The translations under genes were made by a program, and so were the position numbers. Of a DNA stretch of 64,000 nt, positions 17,894 through 28,130 are shown piece after piece. This stretch comes from Pedobacter roseus. GTDB taxonomy: Bacteria; Bacteroidota; Bacteroidia; Sphingobacteriales; Sphingobacteriaceae. Position 1 is the stretch's first letter; the number at the start of each line of letters is the position of its first letter. Location: NCBI RefSeq assembly GCF_014395225.1, contig NZ_CP060723.1:682001-746000 (forward strand), in the 5' to 3' direction. The notes beneath the pieces were generated by a model. It was given only the letters and a program-made list of their open reading frames with translations. It ran no database searches and was not told the origin of the DNA.

Positions 17894-17925
17894 CAAAAAT
17901 ATTTAATATTGCAATATATTGCAAA
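17894..17925 (-). promoter_or_regulatory. Promoter of the nucleotidase gene
   Basis: Minus-strand TTTG (17925-17922), a 20-base spacer and TATTTTTG (17901-17894) match TTTG-N19/20-TAnnTTTG fully. The -33 box overlaps palindrome 17909-17924. Confidence 0.65.
17909..17924. promoter_or_regulatory. Palindromic operator 1 (DeoR-type regulator)
   Basis: TTGCAATATATTGCAA is a perfect 16-bp palindrome covering the spacer and -33 box of the nucleotidase promoter. Confidence 0.72.
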
Positions 17926-17950
17926 TTTTAATTGATTTAAATTTTTATAT

Positions 17951-17966
17951 TTGCAATATATTGCAG
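17951..17966. promoter_or_regulatory. Palindromic operator 2 (DeoR-type regulator)
   Basis: TTGCAATATATTGCAG repeats the same 14-bp palindromic core, 42 bases centre to centre from operator 1 (about four helix turns). It lies four bases before the regulator's start codon and overlaps a TATATTTG -7 box at 17946-17953. Confidence 0.72.
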
Positions 17967-17970
17967 TAAT

Positions 17971-18720
17971 ATGGTAAAGGAAGAGCGACTACAAATCATC
18001 ATAGATACCCTTGAAAAAGACAGTAAGGTAAGACTGGATGGGTTAAGTGCATTGTTGAATGTATCAGAGGATACCGTGCGCCGCGACATTAAAGAGCTCG
18101 ATTCGCAAGGGCTGCTCCGTGCAGTTCGCGGCGGTGCAATTTCCCGCTCTCCTATACCACAGCACTACAGGGATAGGGAAAAATACAACCAGCAGCATAA
18201 GCAAGTCATTGCCAACAAGGCTTTGCAGTTTCTGAAAGATGGCCAGGTAGTATTTTTTGATGGTGGTACTTCGGTAGTTGCACTTGCCGCGGTATTGCCA
18301 AAAGATTTAAAGATTACCATCATTACCAACAGCTTTCCGGTAGCTAATATTTTAGAAGATCATCCTGGTGCAGAAGTGATATTTGCCGGTGGAAGATTGC
18401 ACAAAACTGCATTTACCACTATGGGACAGGAAACCATCGATACTTTTAAGAAAGTGAGGGCCGATATCTGTATGTTGGGGATTTGCAGTTTGCACCACAG
18501 CATGGGCATTACATCCATTAGTTATGAAGATGCCCAGTTAAACAACATTATAATTAACCAGGCGCAGAAAACCATAGCGCTTTCGGCACTCGAAAAAATA
18601 AATACGGTAGAGCCTTATTATGTTTGCCCGGTTACCGATGTAGATGTAATCATTACCGAAACCGATGCTAATGATGCTGCTTTAGCACCTTATAAGCATT
18701 TGGGGATCGAAGTGGTTTAA
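17971..18720 (+). CDS. DeoR/GlpR-family transcription regulator
   Basis: 249 residues. The N-terminal HTH (residues 1-57) shows the DeoR signature VRLDGLSALLNVSEDTVRRD followed by the wing LLRAVRGGAIS. The C-terminal part is the DeoR sugar-phosphate sensor fold, with VVFFDGGTSVVALAAVLP and VIFAGGRLHK. Such proteins respond to phosphorylated sugars or nucleosides. The divergent neighbour encodes a nucleotidase, and the palindromes between them are the likely binding sites, so deoxynucleoside or nucleotide salvage is a plausible theme. Confidence 0.9.
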   Translation: MVKEERLQIIIDTLEKDSKVRLDGLSALLNVSEDTVRRDIKELDSQGLLRAVRGGAISRSPIPQHYRDREKYNQQHKQVIANKALQFLKDGQVVFFDGGTSVVALAAVLPKDLKITIITNSFPVANILEDHPGAEVIFAGGRLHKTAFTTMGQETIDTFKKVRADICMLGICSLHHSMGITSISYEDAQLNNIIINQAQKTIALSALEKINTVEPYYVCPVTDVDVIITETDANDAALAPYKHLGIEVV

Positions 18721-18896
18721 ATAACGCTAATTCTATAGTTATTGTTATTTTATTATATTAACGGAAATAATGTTGAGTGGCTATTTGGAATACGCAGAAC
18801 TGTTAATAAATAGTATAATAGTGAAGTTTAGATTTGAGAATTATCTCCGAACTTAAGACGATCTTTGTGAAATCAAACAAATGAGTAAGAAATAAA

Positions 18897-20462
18897 ATGA
18901 TAGAGAAGCAGAAGCGAGATAGGTATGAAATGCACAAGTACTGGGGAAAAAAGCCTTCAAGTAACTTAAAGGTGTTGATAGAGAAATTTTCTGCTGAAGG
19001 GGATAGTGTTTTAGATCCATTTTCGGGATATGGGGTATTTTCGTGTGAAGCATTTTTGTTAAATAGAAATGTCATTTCAAATGATTTAAACCCAATTGCT
19101 AATTTTATTAACCGTCAATTACTAAACAGGGATATTGACTTAAAAAAGTTAAAAAAAGAGTGGGATATTATTAAGGAAGAACTTATTCCATTTGTTAATA
19201 ATTGGTATCAATTGGATTTAGAGGCTGAAAAAGTTCAATTAATTAATATTTTACGCGACAATAATGATATTCCAATAAAAGCAAGATTCAAAGTTGGAGG
19301 TAATAAAAAAACTCAGGAGATAACATTAACCAAGAAACAAGTTGAGGATTATTTGAAATTTGAAAACGAACAAGTAATAAGTGACTGGTATCCATCTGTA
19401 GAGTTGATTGAGAATTCGAGAATTTCAGCTAAAAAAGGAATGACTGTTGCAGGATTATTTACAAAAAGAACCCTTGCTTGCCATGCAAGACTTTTGAGTC
19501 TGATAGAAAGTAAATCCACAGGAAATGAAAAAGAATTATTTAGATTGGCCTTTACCGCTAATCTGGCTAATTGTTCAAAATTGGTTCCTCCAATAAAAAC
19601 CCGGGGCGATATGTCGCAGGGGGCTTGGATGACTGGTTTTTATATTGGAGAAACCTATCTGGAGAATAATGTTCTTCAGTATTTTGAAAATAGATTTACT
19701 AAAGTTGTTAAAGGAAAAAAAGATTACTTGAATTTTTTTGAAAAAGAACTTTTTGAAAAAAAAAATCAATCCTATTATATAACGCAATTTGACGCCAAGG
19801 CTCTAAATATTGCAAGTGATTCTATCGATTATGTTTTTACAGATCCGCCTTATGGAGATGCGGTTCCCTATTTCGAACAAAGTATTATATGGAATTCCTG
19901 GTTAAAGTTTTCTCCAAATTATAATGAAGAAATTGTCATATCAGATGCTAAATCAAGAGGTAAAAATACTTCGGTATTTGAAATTGAAGTTAAAAAGGCA
20001 TTTTCTGAAATTAGGAGAGTGTTGAAATTGGGAGGATATTTTTCTTTAACTTATCATTCTCTATCGGGTTTGGAATGGAAAGCAATTACAAATGCTTGCA
20101 TTGAAAATGGATTTGAAATGGTTGATTTTAATTGGCTGGTACAAAAAACTTTTACTCCACGACAAATTAACAGATCCAAAAGCATAAAGGGGGACGTGTT
20201 GGTTACTTTGCAAAAATCACCTTGCATAGAATCAATAATAATGGACGAGAATCAAATTGAAGAGTTTTTTAAAAGAGAAATTGAAGATTGGTTAATGAAA
20301 GAATCGCTCGATACCAATGAGATCTTTTTAAGAATTATGAAAATAATATTTTCTCGAAAAATCGTTGTTGGAAATACTGATTTACTTGAAATACTGATTA
20401 AGAACTTTGGTTTTAATGATAATAATAAATGGATATTGAATGACAAACTTGAGCTTTGCTGA
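18897..20462 (+). CDS. DNA methyltransferase (alpha-type motif order), probable restriction-modification component
   Basis: 521 residues. The SAM-binding motif I is DPFSGYGVFSCEA (residues 40-52), placed before a 260-residue variable region. The catalytic motif TDPPYGD (Asp316-Pro-Pro-Tyr319) follows, continuing VPYFEQSIIWNSWL. Motif I before the target-recognition region before motif IV is the alpha-class order; DPPY fits N6-adenine or N4-cytosine methylation. An N-terminal HKYWGKKPSSNL resembles other methylases of this group. The gene is visibly AT-richer than its neighbours (codons AAA, AAT, TTA, ATA dominate) and overlaps the next gene by 23 bases. This indicates a transferred two-gene unit. 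The recognition sequence is unknown. Confidence 0.85.
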   Translation: MIEKQKRDRYEMHKYWGKKPSSNLKVLIEKFSAEGDSVLDPFSGYGVFSCEAFLLNRNVISNDLNPIANFINRQLLNRDIDLKKLKKEWDIIKEELIPFVNNWYQLDLEAEKVQLINILRDNNDIPIKARFKVGGNKKTQEITLTKKQVEDYLKFENEQVISDWYPSVELIENSRISAKKGMTVAGLFTKRTLACHARLLSLIESKSTGNEKELFRLAFTANLANCSKLVPPIKTRGDMSQGAWMTGFYIGETYLENNVLQYFENRFTKVVKGKKDYLNFFEKELFEKKNQSYYITQFDAKALNIASDSIDYVFTDPPYGDAVPYFEQSIIWNSWLKFSPNYNEEIVISDAKSRGKNTSVFEIEVKKAFSEIRRVLKLGGYFSLTYHSLSGLEWKAITNACIENGFEMVDFNWLVQKTFTPRQINRSKSIKGDVLVTLQKSPCIESIIMDENQIEEFFKREIEDWLMKESLDTNEIFLRIMKIIFSRKIVVGNTDLLEILIKNFGFNDNNKWILNDKLELC

Positions 20463-21549
20463 ATTAGATGCATATTTCAGAAACAATGATTTCCCAAGTA
20501 TAGAAAATGATAACAGAGGAGTTAGATTCCTAAAGTTGAGAAGTATGTCGCGAAACGAGGCGATTGAAGAGCTTTGCAGATTGCGCGGGATTGATATTTC
20601 AACTATACAATCTAAACATTATTTCTCTCATTTATTCGAAATGTCAAATGTTACTAATAAAGATATAGATTCATTTATTGCTCATAAGTATAAGCAAGAA
20701 AGAAAAGCAAGATCTTTAAATGAAGATTATTTAATAGATCAGCTAAGTAGGTTACAACAATTTGATTGGGGAGGGTCGTTTGGAAATAGCCTGGAGAAAA
20801 ATATAGTGAATAACTATGTGAAAAAAATTAAATCTTACACCGAGATTAATGATGAAATAGAAGGACGTATATTAACTAGTTTAAGAGGATATACGTTGAA
20901 TTCTTGGTGTAACCACTGGACTTCTATTTTAATTGAAGATTTATTCAAGGATCATCATAACGTTTTACCAACCGTTGGTTTAATTAAAAAGATTGATTTT
21001 TTTATTAATGATATACCATTTGATTTAAAAGTAACTTATTTCCCGGAGGAATTATTTGCTCAAAAACTTAAATTGAAAGGTTTTGGTGTAGAGCTTACTA
21101 GATTAAAGCAAGTTTGCAAAAGATTAAAAATATTTATTCCAGATGATTTAACGGATAAAATGCTTAAACAGCATCTTTATAATAAATTATCAGAAGATCA
21201 AAGAGATGATGCGAAGCAATTTATTTCAGATTTAAAGCAACATAAACAAGAAATTATTTCCGAGGCTGAAGCAAATCCAAAAGAACTGAAAATTTGGCTT
21301 TATGAAAATCAAGGAGAGGCAAGGTTTGATGCTTCAAACAGGTTCTTTTTGGTGTTGACTGATGAAACGGATGTCGCAAATAGCTGGAAGTTGAAAAGGA
21401 ATATTCCTTTCCTAAGAAAAAAAGTCAATGAACACTTAAACAATATAGCCTTTAATTTGGCAGGGCTTGATACAGAGTTCTATTGGGGTAAAACTCAGCA
21501 GACTTTTAAATGTAAATCTGACATATTGTTTATTAAGTATTCAGAATAA
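20440..21549 (+). CDS. Putative restriction endonuclease (PD-(D/E)XK-like)
   Basis: 369 residues with no family I can name. It overlaps the methyltransferase gene by 23 bases and shares its AT-rich composition, so the two form one unit. A possible nuclease centre is IDFFINDIPFDLKVTYF: Asp186, then Asp195-Leu-Lys197 on the next strand. This is the spacing expected of a PD-(D/E)XK active site with Asp in the second position. Residues 200-275 are mostly charged helix. The pairing with a methyltransferase makes a type II restriction enzyme the best reading. A modification-dependent nuclease or another anti-phage effector cannot be excluded. Confidence 0.65.
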   Translation: MTNLSFAELDAYFRNNDFPSIENDNRGVRFLKLRSMSRNEAIEELCRLRGIDISTIQSKHYFSHLFEMSNVTNKDIDSFIAHKYKQERKARSLNEDYLIDQLSRLQQFDWGGSFGNSLEKNIVNNYVKKIKSYTEINDEIEGRILTSLRGYTLNSWCNHWTSILIEDLFKDHHNVLPTVGLIKKIDFFINDIPFDLKVTYFPEELFAQKLKLKGFGVELTRLKQVCKRLKIFIPDDLTDKMLKQHLYNKLSEDQRDDAKQFISDLKQHKQEIISEAEANPKELKIWLYENQGEARFDASNRFFLVLTDETDVANSWKLKRNIPFLRKKVNEHLNNIAFNLAGLDTEFYWGKTQQTFKCKSDILFIKYSE

Positions 21550-21577
21550 GTAAACTATATTAATATTTCCCTTAAAT

Positions 21578-21733
21578 AAGAAAAGAGACAATCTATCCAG
21601 ACTTGTCTCTTTTTTCTAACCAAATATAAACCTGTTATGAGCCAGGCTTTGTCTTTAATCTTCTATCTAAACCGGGGTTTTTCAAGAAAATGATTTATCT
21701 TTTTTAATGGTGATAAACATCGTTCCGTTTATT
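21578..21733 (-). ncRNA. Candidate operator-controlled small transcript
   Basis: A minus-strand TATATTTG (21747-21740) should start transcription near 21733, and the terminator at 21581-21613 would end it, giving about 155 nt. The only reading frame from an ATG (21720) is 12 codons. Small hairpins (AAACCCCGGTTT region; CCTG...CAGG) are present. Operator O2 covers the -33 region, where TTTT stands in place of TTTG. It could be a small RNA or the remnant of a gene. Confidence 0.35.
21581..21616. terminator. Terminator after the methyltransferase/nuclease pair
   Basis: AAAAGAGACAA (21581-21591) pairs with TTGTCTCTTTT (21603-21613), with T runs on both strands. It can end transcripts from either side, including the minus-strand transcript proposed at 21.58-21.73 kb. 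Confidence 0.85.
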
Positions 21734-21760
21734 ACTCTACAAATATAGTAAAAAATTTGA

Positions 21761-21779
21761 TAGTGTAAAAAATACACTA
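21761..21779. promoter_or_regulatory. Shared 19-bp operator, site O2 (orphan)
   Basis: TAGTGTAAAAAATACACTA is a perfect 7+5+7 dyad, the same length as O1. No complete gene starts next to it: gap ends at 22164 and the nuclease at 21549. The remaining AT-rich sequence from 21780 to 22090 shows nothing else I can support. Confidence 0.72.
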
Positions 21780-22093
21780 AGAAAAATTTAAGTATTTTTT
21801 TTGTCATTTTTTATTTACTGATCTTTTTCTGGAAGATTTAGGTGTTTAAAACGACTGTATTACAAAGATAACTCAAAAATATGTTAAATAATTGTTAAAT
21901 ATTGTCAATTTATAATACGATATAGTTAAATCGTGTCAATTTTTTGGTGTAAAATGACTTTAGTCAATTTTTTAAGGTGTTTTTGCGGTTTTTTAGGTTG
22001 ATAAAACTGTTTTGTGAGTGATTTTTTTAATAAAAAATATTTTTAAGGCTTAAATTGAAATGTAATTTATAGGTGAAAAACATGTTTAAAACA

Positions 22094-22127
22094 AAAAGGC
22101 AACATTAAATGAATAATGTTGCCTTTT
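22094..22127. terminator. Terminator of the pfkA-badF-gap operon
   Basis: A perfect 14-bp stem (22094-22107 with 22114-22127) with a 6-base loop. On the minus strand it is followed by TTTTTGTTTT. It lies about 35 bases after the gap stop. Confidence 0.88.
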
Positions 22128-22163
22128 AAATATGTTGTAAAAGCGCTTAATGCACTTTTTTTG

Positions 22164-24013
<1,850 letters not shown>

Positions 24014-24014
24014 A

Positions 24015-25001
24015 TTATATTGAAAGTACCTCTGTCATTTCCATTAAATCGGGTTCGAGTTTAAAGGAGTGAGCTGTTAAAGCCTCTCTTATACTGGTTA
24101 ATTTTATTTCGTTTCCTTTTAAACCTACCATTTGTTCCGTTTCGCCTGCAATTAACGCATTTACTGCCGCAAAACCTAAACGACTGCCTAAAATTCTGTC
24201 GAAACTGCTTGGGCTACCGCCACGTTGCAGGTGGCCAAGTATGGTTACTTTAGTGTCGTAATGATCAAAAGTTTCTTTTACCTTTTTGGCAATATCATAA
24301 GCGCCGCCCTGTTTATGTCCTTCGGCTACGATAACAATACTCGAAGATTTTTTTGTCGCCGCGCCCAAAGCCAGTTTATTGATTAATTCGGTTACGCTGG
24401 TTTCCCTTTCAGGCAAAAGCACCGCTTCGGCACCACTGGCAATCGAACTTCTTAAAGCGATACATCCTGAGTCGCGGCCCATTACTTCAATAAAGAATAA
24501 ACGGTCATGCGCATCAGCAGTATCCCTGATCTTATCAATTGCTTCGATTACGGTATTAATTGCGGTATCGTAACCCAAAGTAAAATCAGATCCAACCAAA
24601 TCGTTATCAATCGTTCCTGGTATGCCGATCACTTTAACGCCGAAAGTTTCAGAAAATCGTTTGGCACCGGTAAAGGTTCCGTCACCGCCAATCACCACTA
24701 AACCGTCGATATCGTTTTTCTTTAAATTGTTATAAGCAATCTGCTGACCTTCGTCTGTTTTAAATTCTAAACAGCGTGCAGTTTTTAATATGGTACCACC
24801 CAGGTGTAAAATATTACTTACAGAACGGGCGTCCATTGGTTTTATGTTGTCGGTTATTAGACCCTGGTAACCCTGCATTACCCCGAACATATTAATGCCA
24901 TGGTAAATTCCGGTACGAACAACAGCTCTAATTGCAGCATTCATTCCTGGGGCGTCGCCTCCAGAAGTTAGTACAGCTATATTTTTTATATTTGGCTCCA
25001 T
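24015..25001 (-). CDS. pfkA: ATP-dependent 6-phosphofructokinase
   Basis: 328 residues, the usual bacterial length. Phosphorylates fructose-6-phosphate, the committed step of glycolysis. Motifs: LTSGGDAPGMNAAIRA (11-26), ATP loop GGDGT (105-109), catalytic PGTIDND (128-134), and the fructose-6-phosphate-binding EVMGRDSG. Glycine after GGD fits ATP rather than pyrophosphate use. First gene of the operon that continues with the BadF-like protein and gap. Operator O3 lies 17 bases before the start, so its control probably depends on the Nudix-HTH regulator encoded divergently. Confidence 0.97.
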   Translation of the reverse strand: MEPNIKNIAVLTSGGDAPGMNAAIRAVVRTGIYHGINMFGVMQGYQGLITDNIKPMDARSVSNILHLGGTILKTARCLEFKTDEGQQIAYNNLKKNDIDGLVVIGGDGTFTGAKRFSETFGVKVIGIPGTIDNDLVGSDFTLGYDTAINTVIEAIDKIRDTADAHDRLFFIEVMGRDSGCIALRSSIASGAEAVLLPERETSVTELINKLALGAATKKSSSIVIVAEGHKQGGAYDIAKKVKETFDHYDTKVTILGHLQRGGSPSSFDRILGSRLGFAAVNALIAGETEQMVGLKGNEIKLTSIREALTAHSFKLEPDLMEMTEVLSI

Positions 25002-25017
25002 CTTTATAATACGAATA

Positions 25018-25038
25018 TAGTGTGTATTTTTTACACTA
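25018..25038. promoter_or_regulatory. Shared operator, site O3 (pfkA / Nudix regulator)
   Basis: The 19 bases 25020-25038 (GTGTGTATTTTTTACACTA) match the reverse complement of O2 at 17 of 19 positions. The site lies between the divergent pfkA and Nudix-HTH genes and overlaps a near-consensus minus-strand -7 box, TATATTCG. Confidence 0.72.
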
Positions 25039-25112
25039 AGTAATTTATTTTATTTTTTTTACTTAATATTGAAAGTCATACCTTTATCTGCTTAAAATAA
25101 CTAAATTTTACT

Positions 25113-25802
25113 TTGGAACAAATTTTACCACATTTAGATTCTGTATTCTCGATAGATTGCGTTTTGTTTGGATTTGATGGTAAGGAACTAAAAATCTTAC
25201 TTATTGAAAGGAATGAAGAACCGTTTAAAGATTGGTGGGCACTGCCCGGTAACATTGTTGGTCCTGATGAAAGTTTAGATCAATCAGCCTCACGGATTTT
25301 GTACGAACTTACCGGTTTGCGCGGTATTTTTATGGAGCAGTATTATGCTTTTGGCGATCCGAACAGGCACCCGCAGGGTCGGGTTATCACCCTGGCGTAT
25401 TATGCGTTGATCCGTTTGGGCGGCGATAAAGAGTTGCGCCCGATCAGTACCTACGCCAAACGCGCCAACTGGTTGCCGATTACCGATCTGCCTAAACTGG
25501 CTTTCGATCATCAAAAAATTTACGACAAAGGTTTAGAAAAAATAAAACGCCGGATTAAACACCAGCCGATTGCTTTCGAACTCCTGCCTGAAAAATTTAC
25601 CTTAACCCAGCTACAACATGTTTATGAACTGGTTTTGGGCAAAAAACTGGATAAGCGGAACTTCAGAAAAAAGATTGTAAGTTTTGGGGTATTAAAAGAG
25701 CTCGACGAAAAACAAAAAGGTGTATCGTACCGCGCGGCTACTTTGTACCGCTTTGATAAACGTAAATATGCGAAGCTTTTTGGTAAGGAGATTTCTTTTT
25801 AG
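25113..25802 (+). CDS. Nudix-domain transcription regulator (NrtR/AraR-like)
   Basis: 229 residues. The N-terminal Nudix fold (about 10-140) has LLIERNEEPFKDWWALPGN. Its Nudix box (47-69) reads PDESLDQSASRILYELTGL: Arg61 and Glu65 remain, but the catalytic RE and EE pairs are broken, so it should sense a ligand rather than hydrolyse one. The C-terminal part (about 150-229) is the winged helix usual in this family (LTQLQHVYELVLGKKLDKRN). The only in-frame initiator is TTG at 25113, because a stop lies 15 bases upstream. In Bacteroides, relatives control sugar use. The operators at 25018, 26949, 21761 and 4582 are its likely targets, by proximity and shared sequence. Confidence 0.85.
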   Translation: MEQILPHLDSVFSIDCVLFGFDGKELKILLIERNEEPFKDWWALPGNIVGPDESLDQSASRILYELTGLRGIFMEQYYAFGDPNRHPQGRVITLAYYALIRLGGDKELRPISTYAKRANWLPITDLPKLAFDHQKIYDKGLEKIKRRIKHQPIAFELLPEKFTLTQLQHVYELVLGKKLDKRNFRKKIVSFGVLKELDEKQKGVSYRAATLYRFDKRKYAKLFGKEISF

Positions 25803-25893
25803 CGGGTTGAGATTTGAGATGTTAGATTTGAGAGATAAGATAGAGGAGCGCTGAAAGACTCAAGACAAAAGCAATATGGCCTTTTATAAATAG

Positions 25894-25930
25894 AAAAATC
25901 CCGGTTTGATTTCAAACCGGGATTTTTTTT
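25894..25930. terminator. Bidirectional terminator between convergent genes
   Basis: A 14-bp stem (25894-25907 with 25914-25927) with A run on the left and T run on the right serves both the Nudix regulator and the minus-strand kinase gene. Confidence 0.9.
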
Positions 25931-25944
25931 GCTCATATATTTTA

Positions 25945-25988
25945 TACCACTCTGGACTAAAGACTCCAGACTTAGGACTGAAGACTAT
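25945..25988. repeat. Dispersed GACTTAGGACTGAAGAC-type repeat, copy 1
   Basis: GGACTAAAGACTCCAGACTTAGGACTGAAGAC is largely the reverse complement of sequence at 28090-28124 (AGTCCTAAGTC, then GAGTCTTTAGTC). The two inverted copies bracket the kinase and ltaE genes. Confidence 0.5.
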
Positions 25989-26845
25989 GCCTTCGGCGCT
26001 AATTCTAAGTGATAATGTACCAGGTCATCTATAGGTGAGCGGATAATTTTACCCACGCCCATTTCATAACGGTCGGCTACTATACTTAAAATATCACGGA
26101 AACTATAACCTACAGAACCCACACAGTTTAATTTGTGGTCTTTGTAGTTAGGGTAGTGGATTACCAAAGCTTCGAAAAATGCAGTAAAGGCATAATCGAT
26201 GGTTGCGAAAGCGTAATCCTCGTAATTATCTTTAAAATCGTATAAAAATTTACTGAAGCTTGCGCAGAAACGGTTTGGCAATGGCTTATTGTAAATGTTA
26301 TCGAAAATATCTTCGTTGGTTAAAGCATAGTTGTCGTAAAAAGCTTCACGTAAACCTTTTGGCATGTAACCTTTCATGTAATCGCTCAAAATACGTTTAC
26401 CGATGTACGAACCACTGCCTTCATCACCTAAAAAATATCCCAATGAATCGATGTTCATGGTAATTTCTGTACCATCATATAAACATGAATTTGTACCTGT
26501 ACCTAAGATAGCGGCAAATCCTGGCTCGTTTCCAAGAAGCGCCCTCGAAGAGGCAAGTAAATCATGACCTACAAAAATGGTTGCATTGGTAAAAATCTGT
26601 TGCATGGCATCAGCCACAATCTTTACATTTGCTGGCGTAGAACAACCTGCACCGTAGTAATAAACTGCTGTTAATTTTTCTCTTTCCAAGTGGTCTGGAA
26701 GAGTCTCATTCAAAGACTTTACAATGTACTCTCCTTTGGAAAAATATGGATTGTAACCTTCGGTGTTAAAGTAAATTTTTCTGCCGGCCTCGTTAATCAA
26801 GCACCAATTTGTTTTGGTAGATCCGCCGTCTGCAATTACTATCAT
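25985..26845 (-). CDS. BadF/BcrA-family sugar kinase (N-acetylglucosamine kinase-like)
   Basis: 286 residues from the ATG at 26845; the longer frame would need a GTG at 26869. The ASKHA motifs are intact: phosphate-1 IADGGSTKTNW, FVGHDLLASSRALL, phosphate-2 AAILGTGTNSCLYDG, and GYFLGDEGSGSYIGK. This is the pattern of N-acetylglucosamine kinases and their relatives, so phosphorylation of an amino sugar or other hexose is likely. It is a paralogue of the degenerate protein encoded between pfkA and gap. Operator O4 lies about 100 bases upstream, placing it in the same proposed regulon. Confidence 0.87.
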   Translation of the reverse strand: MIVIADGGSTKTNWCLINEAGRKIYFNTEGYNPYFSKGEYIVKSLNETLPDHLEREKLTAVYYYGAGCSTPANVKIVADAMQQIFTNATIFVGHDLLASSRALLGNEPGFAAILGTGTNSCLYDGTEITMNIDSLGYFLGDEGSGSYIGKRILSDYMKGYMPKGLREAFYDNYALTNEDIFDNIYNKPLPNRFCASFSKFLYDFKDNYEDYAFATIDYAFTAFFEALVIHYPNYKDHKLNCVGSVGYSFRDILSIVADRYEMGVGKIIRSPIDDLVHYHLELAPKA

Positions 26846-26948
26846 TTTATTTATTTTTGGTTTTAGCACGATAAAAGTATAAAAACTCTTATATTTTGTA
26901 TCCTTTTTTTTAATAATTTTTTAACAATTTGTTGTTGTCGGAAATTAA

Positions 26949-26967
26949 GTGTGTAAAAAATACACTA
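26949..26967. promoter_or_regulatory. Shared operator, site O4 (BadF kinase / ltaE)
   Basis: GTGTGTAAAAAATACACTA matches O2 at 17 of 19 positions, the changes being the first two bases. It lies in the divergent region 104 bases before the kinase start and 99 before ltaE. Confidence 0.72.
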
Positions 26968-27065
26968 TATACGGCGTTTAATCGACGAAAAACCTTAAAA
27001 TTATACCAGAAAAGGCATTGGTCTTTTTTTTTAACATCAAGAATATTTTACAATCCGATAGCGAA

Positions 27066-28091
27066 ATGAATAACAGATTTTTAGATTTCAGGAGTGACAC
27101 CGTAACCAAACCAACAGCCGGAATGTTGGATGCCATGATGACTGCAAAAGTGGGCGATGATGTTTTTGGGGAAGATGAAACGGTGCATGCATTGGAGACA
27201 AAACTGGCCTCAACTTTTAATATGGAAGCCGGATTATTTTGTCCGTCGGGAACGATGACCAACCAGATTGCAATCAAGTGTTTTACACAGCCCATGGACG
27301 AGGTGATTTGCGATCAGACTGCGCATGTTTACCGTTACGAAATCGGTGGCATTGCCTATCATTCCGCAGCATCGGTAAGGTTGTTGCATGGCGAACGCGG
27401 CATCTTAACCCCCGAGTTGATCGAGCCTGAAATCAATGAAGATAATATCCATTACCCGAACTCCAGTTTGGTGGTTTTAGAAAATACAGTAAATAAAGGC
27501 GGCGGAAGCTGTTATACTTTATCGCAGATTGCACCAATCCACCACCTTTGTAATATAAAAGGGTTAAAACTGCATTTAGATGGTGCGCGTATTTTTAATG
27601 CGCTTGCAGCAACCGGTGATCATGCAGATGAGTATGGCAAATACTTCGATGGTATTTCGGTTTGCTTATCTAAAGGCCTGGGTGCACCGGTTGGTTCTGT
27701 GCTTTTGGGAACCAAACAGATGATCCATAAAGCACGAAAAATCAGAAAAGCTTTTGGTGGAGGTATGCGTCAGGCTGGATTTTTGGCTGCTGCCGGTATT
27801 TATGCGCTTGATAACCACGTAATACGTTTAAAGGAAGATCACGCCCATGCAAAGGCTCTGGCCAATGCATTAGCAACAGCAAAATATGTAAAATCGGTTA
27901 TGCCGGTAGAAACCAACATCGTAATCTTCGAAGTAGAAAAAGGATCAGCAGAGAAAATTGTAAACCAGTTAAAGGAAAAAGGATTGCATTGCAATACCAC
28001 CAGCGCGAGTACCGTCCGTTTGGTTACTCATCTGGATTTAAGCGCTGAAATGATCGATCAGGCTATTGAAATAATATTACATTTGTCTTAG
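27066..28091 (+). CDS. ltaE: Low-specificity L-threonine aldolase
   Basis: About 341 residues. A PLP enzyme that splits threonine or allo-threonine to glycine and acetaldehyde. Motifs: FRSDTVTKPTAGML at the start, DDVFGEDETVHALE, the PLP-binding KLHLDGARIFNA, and the Schiff-base Lys in LSKGLGAPVGSVLLG. The ATG at 27066 is chosen because it puts the conserved FRSDTVTKP near the N-terminus; the longer frame begins with TTG in a T-rich tract. It is transcribed away from the BadF kinase, and site O4 lies between them. Confidence 0.93.
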   Translation: MNNRFLDFRSDTVTKPTAGMLDAMMTAKVGDDVFGEDETVHALETKLASTFNMEAGLFCPSGTMTNQIAIKCFTQPMDEVICDQTAHVYRYEIGGIAYHSAASVRLLHGERGILTPELIEPEINEDNIHYPNSSLVVLENTVNKGGGSCYTLSQIAPIHHLCNIKGLKLHLDGARIFNALAATGDHADEYGKYFDGISVCLSKGLGAPVGSVLLGTKQMIHKARKIRKAFGGGMRQAGFLAAAGIYALDNHVIRLKEDHAHAKALANALATAKYVKSVMPVETNIVIFEVEKGSAEKIVNQLKEKGLHCNTTSASTVRLVTHLDLSAEMIDQAIEIILHLS

Positions 28092-28130
28092 ATAGAGTCC
28101 TAAGTCGTGAGTCTTTAGTCTTAAGTCAAT
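28090..28130. repeat. Dispersed repeat, copy 2, in the accC leader
   Basis: AGTCCTAAGTCGTGAGTCTT and the following TAGTCTTAAGTC are an inverted relative of 25945-25988. It fills the whole spacer between ltaE and the biotin carboxylase start codon. Confidence 0.5.
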
